NCBI GenBank assembly: GCA_002838945.1
Contig: PGXB01000006.1
Span: forward strand, 50,053 to 114,052
Direction of reading: 5' to 3'
Length of the DNA: 64,000 bases
From: a candidate division Zixibacteria bacterium HGW-Zixibacteria-1
GTDB lineage: Bacteria; Zixibacteria; MSB-5A5; GN15; PGXB01
Below are positions 54,272-64,000 of the stretch, in pieces. Below the pieces are notes generated by a model. The model ran no database searches, was not told the origin of the DNA, and worked only from the letters and a program-made list of their open reading frames with translations. The position numbers were made by a program, and so were the translations under genes. The first letter of the stretch is position 1. Each line of letters starts with the position of its first letter.

Positions 54272-56452
54272 TTACATAGGGCAATCGGGTGGCGGGCCGC
54301 TCTTGTACAGGTAACTTAAAAGGTGCGTTATATCCAGAATATTGACATTTCCCGAACTATTGACATCGGCCGACTCGACCGGTTCCGGCGAAGGTCCGGA
54401 TTTGTACAAATAACTTATAAGAAATGACGCATCCAGCAGGTTGACGCCTTCGTCACCGTTGGCATCGCCGCAAACATAGGGCGGTTCGATGACATAGGTT
54501 TTTACAGGATCCGAAAACAGGCTCCACTGATTATCGGCATCTTTGGCTCTGACCTTATAATAATATTCCCCTTCCGGTTTATCAGAGAACGAATAGAGAG
54601 TATCGGTGATGTCCGATGAAACCAGCATCATGCTTTCATATCCATCGAGCGGGCATATCTCATCGATATAGAATCCTTCCTCTGACACATAGCTGTCGGT
54701 CCGGTAAGTAAATCGGAGATATATCTGCTGCCCGGTAAATGCGCCCAGGCTGAAGAGTCCCTGCACCCATCCGCTCGAAATGCCGGTAATGCCGAAGCCA
54801 AGATTATAGCCGTAAGGGTCATTATTCGTCGAAATATTACCTTCAATGGGATTAAAGGAGATACCATCGGTTGATACTTCGACATAGGCATAATCCCAAT
54901 CACTTTCAATATCATAATAGATCCAGAATTTCAGGGTGTCATTATTCGCGACCGTAACCGGCGACAAAGTCTGGATATATCGGTTGAAATTGTTGCCGGA
55001 GCCTGAATAGAAACTGGTCGGCGGTGTATGATACCTGCTTCCGCCGACCACGAAACCATTCGTTGACCAGCTTTCAAGATTGTCCGCCGAATCTACTACA
55101 CCATGGATTTTATTTTGCATTTCCATCAATTCAAAAGATACGGGTGGATTAAGGGTGTCCTCAATATGCCATGAGACATTATAAGAAATTGCGACCACCG
55201 TGTCCGGCACATACGGAACAGGAGTAATCGGAGGCAGGAGTTGATAGACATTGCCGGCGGTACGGGCAAAGAATATATTGGGCTGAAGGTTTTCGCCGAC
55301 CAACTGAGGAATTCTTTCCACCGGCGGCCAGAAATAGTCATCAGAATTACCTACCTCCAGTGTCATTGCGAAATTTTTATTTTTTAGTGTTTGCTCGCCG
55401 TAACCCCAATCATCGGAGCCGCCGTTGACCGGATACAGCAGTTCCCATGAGGTCCCCGGGGCATAGCCGTTAAAGGTAGCGGCACTGTCACCCAGGGCGG
55501 CAAAAATGTCCTGATCGGGCGTATAAAATTCATCGTATGACCATGGCTGCAATATGAGATTGCCGTGTGCATGGTAATAAATTGTCATGGTAAAATCACG
55601 GGAGCTGATAAAGTCGCGCATATTCTGTGTCTCCGGTTCGGAAAAAGGGGCGCTGCCGCGATATGTCGGGTCGCTTGAATAGGGCGAGGAACCTTCGTTA
55701 TCATAACCCCATTCGTACCCGAAATTGCGATTGAGATCAACACCATAAGTACCGTTGCCGTTATTGCGCCGGTTCTTGCGCCACATTCCGCCGCCATCAG
55801 GCTCGATCACCTCATTATAATAGTAGCCGTCAGGATTGACGAGCGGGATGAACCACATTTCGCGGTTATCGACAAGAAAGGCGGCTTCGGGGTCGGTCTT
55901 GTAATTATTGGTGAGAAAATCCATGAAATAAAAGAGAACTTCGGGAGTAATAACTTCCCGACAGTGAATAGCCGCGGTGAAAAGTATTTCGGGTTCATCC
56001 TCGTCAATTTCGGGATTGTCGGAAATTTTGACGGCCCACATATCGCGCCCTTCGATGGTCTGCCCGATACTTACTTTTTGGGAGACAATAGCCGGGTGAG
56101 CGAGGATTATTCCATCCAGATAGCTGTTGATTTCATCAAGTGTCTTGTAACCCCCCATATCCTTGCCTTTAGGCAACCGCGACTGTAGAAAGGCCGTAAT
56201 GTCGTCGTAAATAACCTCGATGCCGAAACCGAGCGCTTTGATCCGGTCGAGCTGCTGCTGATCGGTGATGATCTCAATGAAATCATCACCGCGGCTGACA
56301 ATATCGGGCGCCAGTTGCAGGAGGCGGGGCAGGTTGTCTTTGGCGTCTATAATTACTTTTGCCTGTATATACTTAAGATCAGCGGCGGCTGGATTATGAC
56401 TCATTAAAATCAAAAGAAACGGCAGAAAAAGCAGGATTTTATTCAATGACAT
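54272..56452 (-). CDS. Secreted M14 zinc carboxypeptidase with C-terminal dockerin
   Basis: 726 residues. Signal peptide (1-24); propeptide-like segment; M14 domain (about 100-400) with zinc ligands His163 and Glu166 (AAIHCREVITPE) and His294 (YYHAHGNLILQPW), the substrate-binding VDLNRNFGYEWGY, and the catalytic Glu in MTLEVGNSDD. This is carboxypeptidase T-like. Downstream are a MAM/LamG-like beta domain (NGFVVGGSRYHTPP...), a fibronectin-like domain and a dockerin (CGDANGDEGVNLLD ... PPPDCPM). It removes C-terminal residues from peptides outside the cell; specificity is not readable. It is the first gene of a pair with the PAD-like gene. Confidence 0.9.
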   Translation of the reverse strand: MSLNKILLFLPFLLILMSHNPAAADLKYIQAKVIIDAKDNLPRLLQLAPDIVSRGDDFIEIITDQQQLDRIKALGFGIEVIYDDITAFLQSRLPKGKDMGGYKTLDEINSYLDGIILAHPAIVSQKVSIGQTIEGRDMWAVKISDNPEIDEDEPEILFTAAIHCREVITPEVLFYFMDFLTNNYKTDPEAAFLVDNREMWFIPLVNPDGYYYNEVIEPDGGGMWRKNRRNNGNGTYGVDLNRNFGYEWGYDNEGSSPYSSDPTYRGSAPFSEPETQNMRDFISSRDFTMTIYYHAHGNLILQPWSYDEFYTPDQDIFAALGDSAATFNGYAPGTSWELLYPVNGGSDDWGYGEQTLKNKNFAMTLEVGNSDDYFWPPVERIPQLVGENLQPNIFFARTAGNVYQLLPPITPVPYVPDTVVAISYNVSWHIEDTLNPPVSFELMEMQNKIHGVVDSADNLESWSTNGFVVGGSRYHTPPTSFYSGSGNNFNRYIQTLSPVTVANNDTLKFWIYYDIESDWDYAYVEVSTDGISFNPIEGNISTNNDPYGYNLGFGITGISSGWVQGLFSLGAFTGQQIYLRFTYRTDSYVSEEGFYIDEICPLDGYESMMLVSSDITDTLYSFSDKPEGEYYYKVRAKDADNQWSLFSDPVKTYVIEPPYVCGDANGDEGVNLLDASFLISYLYKSGPSPEPVESADVNSSGNVNILDITHLLSYLYKSGPPPDCPM

Positions 56453-56485
56453 GGTACTCCTTTTAATCGGCGAGTATTTCTCTTA

Positions 56486-56513
56486 AATATACCAAAAATT
56501 GTCTTTTAAGCAA
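56486..56513 (-). promoter_or_regulatory. Putative promoter of the carboxypeptidase-PAD pair
   Basis: On the minus strand TTGCTT (56513-56508), a 16-bp spacer and TATATT (56491-56486), about 35 bp before the start codon. Confidence 0.4.
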
Positions 56514-56545
56514 GCTCATAATTGGGCAGGAATTCGGCGGTTATT

Positions 56546-56576
56546 AATAAAAAAGGGACGGTTTATACCGTCCCTT
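56546..56576 (-). terminator. Terminator of the TSP3-dockerin gene
   Basis: AAGGGACGGT / ACCGTCCCTT, a perfect 10-bp stem with a 4-nt loop (56553-56576). On the minus strand TTTTATTAAT follows. Confidence 0.88.
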
Positions 56577-56598
56577 CTTTTCAGTTTCTATTCGGATC

Positions 56599-59022
56599 TT
56601 ACGGGCAGTTAGGAACCGGGCCGCTCTTATAGAGATAATTTATAAGATAAGAGATATCCAGGATATTGATTGAAGCGGAATTATTCACATCACCTGATGC
56701 CTCGGGATCCGGAGCAGGGCCGCTCTTATACAGGTAATTGATCAGGAAAGTAACATCCAGGATATTTACGGCGCCATTACCGTTGGCATCGCCGCATATC
56801 CATTCGCAGGCATCGCCGATTCCATCAAGATCGGTATCTTCCTGCAATGGATTATAAACGAATTCGCAATTATCGCAGACATCGCCGACGCCGTCAACGT
56901 CACCATCGGCCTGATCAATATTGCTGACCGTGGGGCAATTATCGCAGGCATTGCCATACGGATCAGCATCCGAATTGGCCTGATTGGTGTTGGGCGTGCT
57001 GATACAGTTATCGCACAGGTCACCGACATTATCAGCGTCGATATCGGACTGGTCGTGGTTGATTACAGTCGGGCAGTTGTCGCAGGCATCACCGAACGTG
57101 TCGCCGTCGGTATCGGCCTGAGTCGGATTGGTCACGGTCGGGCAGTTGTCGCAGGCATCACCGAATGCATCGCCGTCGCTGTTGATCTGCGTCGGATTAT
57201 AGGTGGCGGGGCAGTTATCGCTGGGATCCGGAATTCCATCGCCATCGCTGTCAGGAAAATCATAAATCTGCAGTTCTTTGATATCGACAAAAATCACGTC
57301 GCCTTTGACGGCATTCATATATTCATAAGTTATCTTTACTGAAAAGCCGTCGGATTCGGCAATATCAACCGATCTGTATTCGGCGTATGCCAATTGATCC
57401 GGATCATTAAGCATGATCGGAGGATCCCAGGTCAGACCGACATCTCTCGATAAAGTATAGTAAAGAGTGTCCCTGCGAATATAGGTTACGATATAGGTGC
57501 TGTCGTCGATATCGCGAATCCGCGGGAAGCGTTCATCAGACTCAGTGTCGGCCAGGGCCAATAATGTAATATCGGAAGTAGTCAGATCCCCGCCGATTAC
57601 CGTTCCGACCACGATATCGATATCGGATGTATCGGTGGCATTGGCTTCGAAATATTCGCAGACGACAACATCATTGCCGCCGGTCGCAGAAACATCGGGG
57701 TAACGCAGGCTCGAAGTATCTCCACCGTTGAGATCCCAGGCGCCTTCCATTGCCCCGCCCCAGTCGGCGTAACTGTCCTGCCAGTAAAGCAGCATCCAGG
57801 TATTGGAACTGTCATTAAGGTAGTCGTAGACCATATAAGCATTAAGATTGGACGGATCGATATCGATCGCCGTGGTGGCCGCACCATTGGCCAGCCAGCC
57901 GTGCATACTTACCCAAAGACTGCCGGTTCCACCGATAGAATCGGGATGAATGGCCAGCGGAATGTTAAGATAACCGCTCGACTGCAGGGTCATAATGAAG
58001 GAAATCATGCCAAATTGAAAATCGGCCAAGCCGTCGTTGGCGACTATATCGGTCATTTTGATATTGGACCAGCCATTCGTACTCCAGTTGAACGAGCCTC
58101 CCAGATAACTCGATGGCTCGGCAACATCGGGCGCTTCCATATAAAATAATGCCGCGCCATTGTTTTGCTGCGGTCCGACGACCAGGGTACCGAAGAAACG
58201 GGTACTGTCGCCCCAGTAACTGGTCGCAGGATAATTACCCGACTTACCGGTCAGATTCCAGGATACGGCATCGCTCCAGGAGGCGCCGTCATCGCGGGAA
58301 CCCATCCAATAAAGATTCGAATCATATTCGTTGAACTCGAAGGCATGGAAGAGCATGCTATTGTTGCCGTCGGACAGCGCCGGATGCAACTGAGTCGTAT
58401 CGACCGGCGGCCAAGCCTGAATATCAAGAACATAATTGCCGGACTGGCCCCCAAAGCCGTCAATAATAAAATAATATGTGTTTCCGCCGACCAGATCCAT
58501 TCCCCAGACGGCACCATGATAAGGATCGGTACAGGAATCAGAATACTGGTTGCATTGCAATGCGTTTAAGGTATCCGACGCCGCATAAATAATCAGTTTG
58601 GTCCAGTAGGATGAGGCGCAGGTGGAAACATCGACTCGTTCGGAGACAGCCGGAGTATAAGAGTAAACAACATCCGGGGATGAAGAAGTCGTCGGACAGC
58701 TTGCGTCATAATTATTGGTGTACCCGGCGGTCGTTCCATTATCGAGATAAGGCAGGCCGGTAATGACGGTGGCCGTCGCAATGACGTCTCCGCCCTGCAT
58801 GCTGGTGGCAAAGACAGGTGTCCCGCTCTTGTCAACCGGCATCGATATAGTCGGTTGGACCAATTCGACATCGGTATCAATCGGGGCTATCTTTTGCAGG
58901 TCGACCCTGGGGACGGCCTGAAGCTTATCGGCACGCCATGAAATGTTTTTGGCGGTTGTATTCAAACAAAGGAGAGACAGTATCATTATTACTGCCAGAA
59001 ATACTTTCGTGCTTCTCTTCAT
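56599..59022 (-). CDS. Secreted protein with sialidase-like propeller, thrombospondin type-3 repeats and dockerin
   Basis: 807 residues. Signal peptide (1-25); a PPC-like beta domain (about 75-205, with [18 protein letters not shown]); a beta-propeller region with Asp-box-like [10 protein letters not shown] and [11 protein letters not shown]; seven thrombospondin type-3 calcium-binding units of about 23 residues (580-740); and a C-terminal dockerin ([14 protein letters not shown] ... PVPNCP). The repeats should form a calcium-stiffened stalk between the catalytic or binding head and the dockerin. Glycosidase activity is not established, since no catalytic residues could be identified. It is a single-gene unit with its own terminator. 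Confidence 0.8.
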   Translation of the reverse strand: MKRSTKVFLAVIMILSLLCLNTTAKNISWRADKLQAVPRVDLQKIAPIDTDVELVQPTISMPVDKSGTPVFATSMQGGDVIATATVITGLPYLDNGTTAGYTNNYDASCPTTSSSPDVVYSYTPAVSERVDVSTCASSYWTKLIIYAASDTLNALQCNQYSDSCTDPYHGAVWGMDLVGGNTYYFIIDGFGGQSGNYVLDIQAWPPVDTTQLHPALSDGNNSMLFHAFEFNEYDSNLYWMGSRDDGASWSDAVSWNLTGKSGNYPATSYWGDSTRFFGTLVVGPQQNNGAALFYMEAPDVAEPSSYLGGSFNWSTNGWSNIKMTDIVANDGLADFQFGMISFIMTLQSSGYLNIPLAIHPDSIGGTGSLWVSMHGWLANGAATTAIDIDPSNLNAYMVYDYLNDSSNTWMLLYWQDSYADWGGAMEGAWDLNGGDTSSLRYPDVSATGGNDVVVCEYFEANATDTSDIDIVVGTVIGGDLTTSDITLLALADTESDERFPRIRDIDDSTYIVTYIRRDTLYYTLSRDVGLTWDPPIMLNDPDQLAYAEYRSVDIAESDGFSVKITYEYMNAVKGDVIFVDIKELQIYDFPDSDGDGIPDPSDNCPATYNPTQINSDGDAFGDACDNCPTVTNPTQADTDGDTFGDACDNCPTVINHDQSDIDADNVGDLCDNCISTPNTNQANSDADPYGNACDNCPTVSNIDQADGDVDGVGDVCDNCEFVYNPLQEDTDLDGIGDACEWICGDANGNGAVNILDVTFLINYLYKSGPAPDPEASGDVNNSASINILDISYLINYLYKSGPVPNCP
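56803..57285 (-). repeat. Seven thrombospondin type-3 repeats (about 69 bp each)
   Basis: Each unit reads D-x-D-x-D-x-x-G-D-x-C-D-N-C followed by a P-T-x-x-N-x-x-Q stretch, with aspartates for calcium and paired cysteines. The period is 23 codons. Confidence 0.85.
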
Positions 59023-59647
59023 AGTAGATCCTCTCTCTTACATGAATGTTTGTGTTCATTCTTGGTCATTTTTCAAATCATAATAATCCATCATTGATGA
59101 ATGGATTAAATTACCCGGCTTTTGAGAATGACGCAACTATCCCATGCGAACTCCTCCCATGTTTTGTTAGCATTTATGCCAAAATTACTTATTTTCAGTC
59201 CTTTCCATATAAGGTCGTAATTTTTCGGCATATTATTAGCTTTTGCAGAAAAAAATAGTTTGTGCATATTTACCACTTACCGTGCCATTAAAAAAATAAA
59301 GCGTCTGCATAACCAAGTTGTCAATTCTGTCAGACCGCGAACGCTCCATTGAAAGCCGAAAAAAGGGCTCCAAAGTAGGTATATAGTATGGCTTGCTCGG
59401 CTTTTGGCAGAATCTAAAGTCAGTAACCCTAGCTTACTTCAAATATGCCATTTTTTTTCGTTTCGTCAAGTCTAAAATGCCATCTTTTAATAAGTTATTA
59501 CAGCCATTAAAGACAATTTGTTTCAATGCTGTCAATAACGAAGCTGCCTTCCCGCAAGTGCTTTCTGTTAAATAGGTGATAGCAACTCGCTTTTCTTGCA
59601 AAATTTTGCCGATATTTGAAGGGAGTTATAAAGACGCCAATGAAGCT
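59023..59647. other. Gene-free region upstream of the TSP3-dockerin gene
   Basis: 625 bp between the start of the TSP3 gene and the end of rmuC. A weak minus-strand promoter-like pair, TTGCGT (59136-59131) and TAATTT (59113-59108) with a 17-bp spacer, faces the TSP3 gene. No coding region, tRNA or strong hairpin was found; the short plus-strand frame at 59393-59575 has no ribosome site or recognisable content. Confidence 0.4.
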
Positions 59648-61015
59648 TCAAACCGATTCTTCATCATCGCCTGAAGACAAATCTGCGGATTGAAATAATC
59701 TGGTCGTTTTTTCAACAGGGTCAATGCTCGGAATCTCTTTATGGCTGTCGGCTTCCAGCTCTACGAACCTGCGAGCAGAAACCAAAACCCTTGTCTCAAG
59801 GGATCCTACCGCCCTGTTATAGGCCTCGATCGATTTATCCAGTCCCTTTCCAACCGCCCCAAAATGTTCGGCCAGGGTCCTTATACGGTCGTAAAGTTCC
59901 TTGCCGAGGTTACTGATGGCCTGAGCGCTTTCGGCGATTTTCTCCTGCCGCCAGCCATAGGCCACCGCCCGAAGTAAGGCGATTAAGGTAGTCGGAGTAG
60001 CCAGGATAACCCGTTCCTTGACCCCGATTTCGATCAGGCTGGGATCACATTCCAGGGCCGCACTGAAGAAGCTTTCACCGGGAAGAAACATGACCACAAA
60101 CTCGGGCGAAGAATCAAACTGGTCCCAATAGGCTTTGGTGCTTAATTTGGAAATATGCTGTCTGACCTGTGCCGCATGTTCCTGAAGCCGGGAGCGTCTT
60201 AAATCCACATCCTTTTCATCAAGCGAACTAAGGTAGGCCATTAATGGCGTTTTGGCGTCGATTACGACCGTCTTCTCGCCCGGCAGATGAACAATAACAT
60301 CGGGTCGAAGCCTTCCGTCAGCGGTCGTGACCGAAGTCTGCTCCTCAAAATCACAATACTGGAGCATCCCCGCCATTTCAACCACTCTTCTTAATTGAAT
60401 TTCACCCCAGCGTCCGCGAACGGTTGGCGCCCGAAGGGCGGTCACGAGGTTATTTGTTTCCTGACGCAGTTTGTCCTCAGTCTGAATCAATGATCTTACC
60501 TGCTCGGTGAGTCCCTGGTATGCCCCTTCGCGGGCCTTTTCAAGCGCGGTTATCTGGTTTTTAACATTATCCAGCGACTCTTTGATCGGCTTTACCATAC
60601 CCTCAATCGACTGTTGGCGTTTTTCGAGATCGCCTTTGGCTTCGCTTTGATATTTCTCCAGTGTTGTCCTGGCCAGTTCCAGGAAGGATTGATTGTTGCT
60701 TTTGAGAGCGGCCGAGGAAAGTGAATCAAAAGCATCCGACAGCTTTTTCTCTGCTTTCTCAAGCAGCTCTATTTTCTCTTTGGATGACTCTTCCTGGTGC
60801 TTGAGCGAAGTCTCCAGGCGGGCTTTATCCGACTTGATATCCGATATCTCACTCATGCGATTTTCCAGATTTTGCCTGGTTTCCTGCAGTTCCTTTTCAG
60901 TCTGGATCAGGCGGGAATCAAGAGCGGACCGTGCCGATCTTCCGGAAAACCATATTGTTCCACCGGCCAGCAAAGCACCGGCGAAAAGCGCAATTATTAC
61001 TGTAAAAATATCCAT
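59648..61015 (-). CDS. rmuC: DNA recombination protein RmuC
   Basis: 455 residues. N-terminal membrane helix (about 3-23, [20 protein letters not shown]), a long coiled coil (about 30-190), then the RmuC nuclease-like core: [29 protein letters not shown] and [12 protein letters not shown]. RmuC restrains inversions at short inverted repeats in E. coli; its biochemistry is poorly known. It is an ordinary housekeeping-type gene among the secreted dockerin proteins. Confidence 0.92.
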   Translation of the reverse strand: MDIFTVIIALFAGALLAGGTIWFSGRSARSALDSRLIQTEKELQETRQNLENRMSEISDIKSDKARLETSLKHQEESSKEKIELLEKAEKKLSDAFDSLSSAALKSNNQSFLELARTTLEKYQSEAKGDLEKRQQSIEGMVKPIKESLDNVKNQITALEKAREGAYQGLTEQVRSLIQTEDKLRQETNNLVTALRAPTVRGRWGEIQLRRVVEMAGMLQYCDFEEQTSVTTADGRLRPDVIVHLPGEKTVVIDAKTPLMAYLSSLDEKDVDLRRSRLQEHAAQVRQHISKLSTKAYWDQFDSSPEFVVMFLPGESFFSAALECDPSLIEIGVKERVILATPTTLIALLRAVAYGWRQEKIAESAQAISNLGKELYDRIRTLAEHFGAVGKGLDKSIEAYNRAVGSLETRVLVSARRFVELEADSHKEIPSIDPVEKTTRLFQSADLSSGDDEESV

Positions 61016-61153
61016 TTAATCCTGACTTTAGTTCGAATCGGCCTTAGCTAAAATAGAAAATAAATCGTCCGATAGCAAGCCCCGACTTCGGATACTTTTA
61101 ATGTCTTTCAGGCAATAAAAAAGACCGTCCTGACTGCCCTTACTATATTTCTA

Positions 61154-63250
61154 TTACATTCCCAATTGCCAATAAAGAAAACTGTCCTCATCGGTTGATT
61201 CCTTGACCCATTTGCTAACCGGCTGCCCACCCGAATGACCCATCTTGGTATCATAAAGCAGGAGGATGGGGCTCTCGGCGCCTTTTTTAGCCTGAAGGAG
61301 AGCGGTCATTTTTCTCGCATGAAGCGGTGCCACTCTGGTGTCGGAATCTCCGGTGATAAACATGACAGACGGATATTTCGATTTTTCATCGACATTATGA
61401 TAAGGCGAGTATTTGTATATAAAATCAAATTGCCCGGAACTATCGGCGGTGCCATACTCGGATACCCAGTACTTGCCCATCAGAAACTTGTCATAGCGAA
61501 GCATATCGAGAAGGGGATAAGTACAAATAACAACCCGGCAAAGATCCGGCCGCTGATTCATCACCGCTCCCACTAACAGGCCGCCGTTGCTGCCGCCCTT
61601 GATCGCCAGTTTATCCCGATTTGTATAACCATTATTGATCAGCCATTCAGCCGCCGCAATAAAATCATCAAAACTATTCTGCTTTTTATCCAGCATGGCG
61701 GCTTCGTGCCATTCCTCCCCGAACTCACCGCCGCCCCTGATAGCCGGTTCGGCATAGACCCCGCCATTTTCGGCGAAGACAATCGCCTGATAGTTCAGGC
61801 TCGGGGTCGCATTTGCGCGAAAACCGCCGTATCCGTATAGAAGTGTCGGGTTCATTCCATTTAATTTGATACCTTTGCGATAGACCAGGAACATCGGGAT
61901 TTTTGTCCCGTCTTTAGATGTATACCAGACCTGCTTAACCTCGAAATTGTCAGAATTGACCGGATTATTGCGTCTGAACCAGACTGTTTGTTCTCCGGTC
62001 TGAATATCAAGATGATAAATAGTCGCCGGAATATGATAAGATGAGAAATTAAAAAAGGCATGATTGCTTTCCCAGTTACCATATATGCTGCTCACCGAGC
62101 CGAGTGCGGGGAAAGAGATTTCTCCGAGGCCTTTTCCATTTATATCGAATATCTTCACTTTTGAGACAACATTCTCGAGATAATTTACAAATATCTTTCC
62201 TCCGGCCGCGGAAAATTCCTCTATAACGGATTCTGCCTGGGGGATAATTTCTCGCCAATTTTCGCGGGCCGGATTTCGCAGATCAATGGCAATTATTCGT
62301 CCATTGGGCGCTTCCCAATTAGTCTTAAGCAGCATAATATCATCGGCCATCCGATCCTCAAAATATGCCGCAATGCCCTGAGTCAGCGGTTTTATTTCTT
62401 CACTTCCGGTTAAGTCCCGGTAGAAATATTCGTTATTGCCCGCAGAGCCATGAAAGACGGTAATAATAAGATATTTGCCGTTGGGCGAGACCTGGCAGCC
62501 AACCCCGCTTTCGGGATCGAACTGCTCGCCGAAAACGGCTCTGTCTTCAGTCAGGTCAGTTCCCATCTTATGATAATAGATATGCGAGCCGTCTTCTTCC
62601 CGAGGCGAATAAAATATGCCCTGTTCGTCCGCTGTCATCGAAAAGCCGAAATATACCGCCTCCGGAAATGAATCAGGCAATTCCGCGCCCGTATTGACAT
62701 TCAATAATTTGACAGAAGTTTCATCCTTGCCGCCTCGACGGATGCCATAGGCGAGAATTTCACCATCATTCGAAAAATCAACGATACTTATGCTTGACAA
62801 CAGGTCCGGGTCAATGACCGCAGGATCGACCAAAAGTCTGTCTTCACCGTTTAATCCGTCACGCATGAAGAGTGAATATTGATCCTGGTCGGCGGCCCTT
62901 TTGTACATGAAAAACCGATTATTTTTCTCATGTGGCGTACTGACATAGTCGGTTTTGATTAATTCCGCCAGCCTTTTTGATATTTCCTCACGATATGGCA
63001 AAGATTCTACAATTGACTGAGTATATTCATTTTGGGCCTTAATCCACTCCCTGGTTTCCGGGCTGTTGATATCCTCCAGCCAGCGATAGGGATCTTCAAT
63101 AACCACGCCATGCAATGTATCGACCGCTATATTTGTGTCCGTCACGGGTGGTGGAGGGAATGACTGCTCTCCATAAACAACTGCCGCAAAAAGGCCGAAA
63201 AGAATAACAGCCAAATAGAAATGTGGTGATTTTCGGGCAATGATAAACAT
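61154..63250 (-). CDS. Secreted prolyl oligopeptidase (S9A family)
   Basis: 698 residues with a signal peptide (YLAVILFGLFAAVVYG) and an N-terminal segment with DPYRWLEDINSPETREWI, then a seven-bladed propeller and the alpha/beta-hydrolase domain. Catalytic Ser in IKGGSNGGLLVGAV, Asp in FITGDSDTRVAPLHARK and His in KMGHSGGQPVSKW are present. It cleaves short proline-containing peptides, here outside the cytoplasm. It has no dockerin. Confidence 0.94.
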   Translation of the reverse strand: MFIIARKSPHFYLAVILFGLFAAVVYGEQSFPPPPVTDTNIAVDTLHGVVIEDPYRWLEDINSPETREWIKAQNEYTQSIVESLPYREEISKRLAELIKTDYVSTPHEKNNRFFMYKRAADQDQYSLFMRDGLNGEDRLLVDPAVIDPDLLSSISIVDFSNDGEILAYGIRRGGKDETSVKLLNVNTGAELPDSFPEAVYFGFSMTADEQGIFYSPREEDGSHIYYHKMGTDLTEDRAVFGEQFDPESGVGCQVSPNGKYLIITVFHGSAGNNEYFYRDLTGSEEIKPLTQGIAAYFEDRMADDIMLLKTNWEAPNGRIIAIDLRNPARENWREIIPQAESVIEEFSAAGGKIFVNYLENVVSKVKIFDINGKGLGEISFPALGSVSSIYGNWESNHAFFNFSSYHIPATIYHLDIQTGEQTVWFRRNNPVNSDNFEVKQVWYTSKDGTKIPMFLVYRKGIKLNGMNPTLLYGYGGFRANATPSLNYQAIVFAENGGVYAEPAIRGGGEFGEEWHEAAMLDKKQNSFDDFIAAAEWLINNGYTNRDKLAIKGGSNGGLLVGAVMNQRPDLCRVVICTYPLLDMLRYDKFLMGKYWVSEYGTADSSGQFDFIYKYSPYHNVDEKSKYPSVMFITGDSDTRVAPLHARKMTALLQAKKGAESPILLLYDTKMGHSGGQPVSKWVKESTDEDSFLYWQLGM

Positions 63251-63402
63251 ACTTCTGTTTCCTTCCTGAAATAATAATTGACTGTGTAATATATAATGAA
63301 ATTGTCGAATTGGCGGTAGAGATTTTAATAAAAATAGTGAATCGTTATTGATTCCGGCCCATTTTCAAAATCAATGGAAAGACTTAATAAAAAATAGTGG
63401 GA

Positions 63403-63443
63403 TAAAAAAGCCGGGGATGGAGGTGGCGGCTCCATCCCCGGCT
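63403..63443 (-). terminator. Terminator of the partial dockerin gene
   Basis: A perfect 13-bp stem, AGCCGGGGATGGA / TCCATCCCCGGCT (63409-63421 and 63431-63443), followed on the minus strand by TTTTTTATCCC. Confidence 0.9.
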
Positions 63444-63464
63444 GTTATTGTTGTAATCGTTTCG

Positions 63465-64000
63465 TTATTGGCAGTTGTATGGCGGACCATCCTTATAGAT
63501 GTAGTTAATCATGTAACTGACATCAAGAATGGAAATCCCGCCCGATCCGTCAACATTGGCGCTCGCCACTGGCTCCGGAGCCGGTCCCTGCCGATAGATG
63601 TAACTGATCACGAAGGTGATATCAAGCAGATTGGTCAGTCCGTCGCCGTTGGCATCGCCGCAGACCCAGGTGATCTCGGTCGTGAAGCTGCGGCAGGCGC
63701 ACCAGTCGCTCCAGCCGGCCGCATTCTGCGCCCGAACTCGCCAGAAGAAGGTCACACCCTCGTCAAGACCGGTTATCTGCCACTGCGAAAGACCCAGGCT
63801 CGTATCCGTCACGAGCGCATCAAAGGCATCCGTAACATCAACCTGAACCTCATACTGTGTCACCGTCGAAACATCGTCCCAGTCAAGCATCACCGGTTGA
63901 GCGACGTCGGTCGCGCCGTTATCCGGCGAGGTTAGATTCGGCGCCGGCGGCGGCATCAGTGAACCCTGGACCGTCATCAGAACCGGTACCGCCAGTTCCG
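63465..64000 (-). CDS. C-terminal part of a secreted fibronectin-like, dockerin-bearing protein (5' end outside window)
   Basis: The reading frame is open to the right edge; reading into the window it begins ELAVPVLMTVQGSLMPPP, so the ATG at 63977 is internal. Visible parts are a fibronectin type III-like domain (PNLTSPDNGATDV, ITGLDEGVTFFWRVRAQN) and a dockerin (CGDANGDGLTNLLD ... PPYNCQ). The N-terminal function is not visible. The dockerin has the same paired terminal cysteines as the other four. Confidence 0.85.
   Translation of the reverse strand, partial: ELAVPVLMTVQGSLMPPPAPNLTSPDNGATDVAQPVMLDWDDVSTVTQYEVQVDVTDAFDALVTDTSLGLSQWQITGLDEGVTFFWRVRAQNAAGWSDWCACRSFTTEITWVCGDANGDGLTNLLDITFVISYIYRQGPAPEPVASANVDGSGGISILDVSYMINYIYKDGPPYNCQ

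Noticed and set aside
59393..59575. 60-codon plus-strand frame in the gene-free region
   Set aside because: No ribosome site or family resemblance; AT-rich background makes such frames common.
61085..61153. Possible terminator after the prolyl oligopeptidase gene
   Set aside because: A T-run is present on the minus strand, but no stable stem precedes it.

Overview
This window looks like a chromosome fragment (about 46-50% GC by eye) from an uncultured sulfate-reducing bacterium of the FCB superphylum, most probably Candidatus Zixibacteria or a close relative. Two things support this. First, it has a full set of dissimilatory sulfate-reduction genes. Second, it carries secreted proteins ending in FCB-style tandem dockerin modules (CGDANGNG...[14 protein letters not shown]) and one with a T9SS-like YPNPFNP tail. 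The phylum is inferred from these protein styles; no rRNA or ribosomal protein gene is present.

Layout. (1) 1-3830: the 3' part of an acyl-CoA/AMP ligase, an NAD synthase-like gene and a Wzz/GumC-type chain-length protein, possibly the edge of a surface-polysaccharide locus. (2) 4251-10862: one very large secreted protein built of nested hyalin-like (HYR) repeats, a cohesin-like domain, a dockerin-like module and a C-terminal sorting tail. (3) 11004-15453, minus strand: a compact candidate RiPP (modified peptide) operon. It has a 43-residue, three-cysteine precursor that starts with GTG behind a perfect Shine-Dalgarno, two radical SAM/SPASM enzymes and an ABC exporter. (4) 15907-17753: a DVU0298-family HEAT-like protein, a YkgJ-type cysteine-cluster protein and a small zinc-ribbon protein, all of which I associate with sulfate reducers. 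(5) 17888-26524: sat-aprB-aprA on minus and a divergent qmoC on plus, followed by a cytidylate kinase-like protein, a YeiH-type sulfate exporter and a small membrane protein. (6) 26612-33670, minus: a persulfide/CoA-disulfide reductase with a rhodanese domain, then hemA, a precorrin-2 dehydrogenase/ferrochelatase, hemC, a cobA-hemD fusion and hemB, which together make siroheme precursors. (7) 33770-45684, minus: one long dsr operon dsrA-B-D-N-L-C-(RsbRD protein)-M-K-J-O-P. (8) 46151-49681, minus: qmoA-qmoB. (9) 50077-64000, minus: secreted proteins with C-terminal dockerins (a cohesin-like protein, a peptidylarginine deiminase-like protein, an M14 carboxypeptidase, a thrombospondin type-3 repeat protein and a partial fibronectin-like protein), plus rmuC and a prolyl oligopeptidase.

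How it works together. Sat activates sulfate to APS, and AprBA reduces APS to sulfite with electrons passed from the quinone pool by QmoABC. DsrAB (siroheme made by cluster 6, amidated by DsrN) reduces sulfite onto DsrC, and DsrMKJOP recycles the DsrC trisulfide. DsrL offers an NAD(P)H link. Almost the whole pathway is packed into about 32 kb, and 18-bp Rex/CRP-like palindromes sit in the control regions of sat, qmoC, qmoA and dsrA, which suggests one shared redox regulator.

The items most worth following are the unlisted RiPP precursor and its operon, the shared palindrome, the dsrD/dsrN/dsrL combination, and the peptidylarginine deiminase/carboxypeptidase pair. No tRNA, rRNA, CRISPR array, transposase or integrase was seen.
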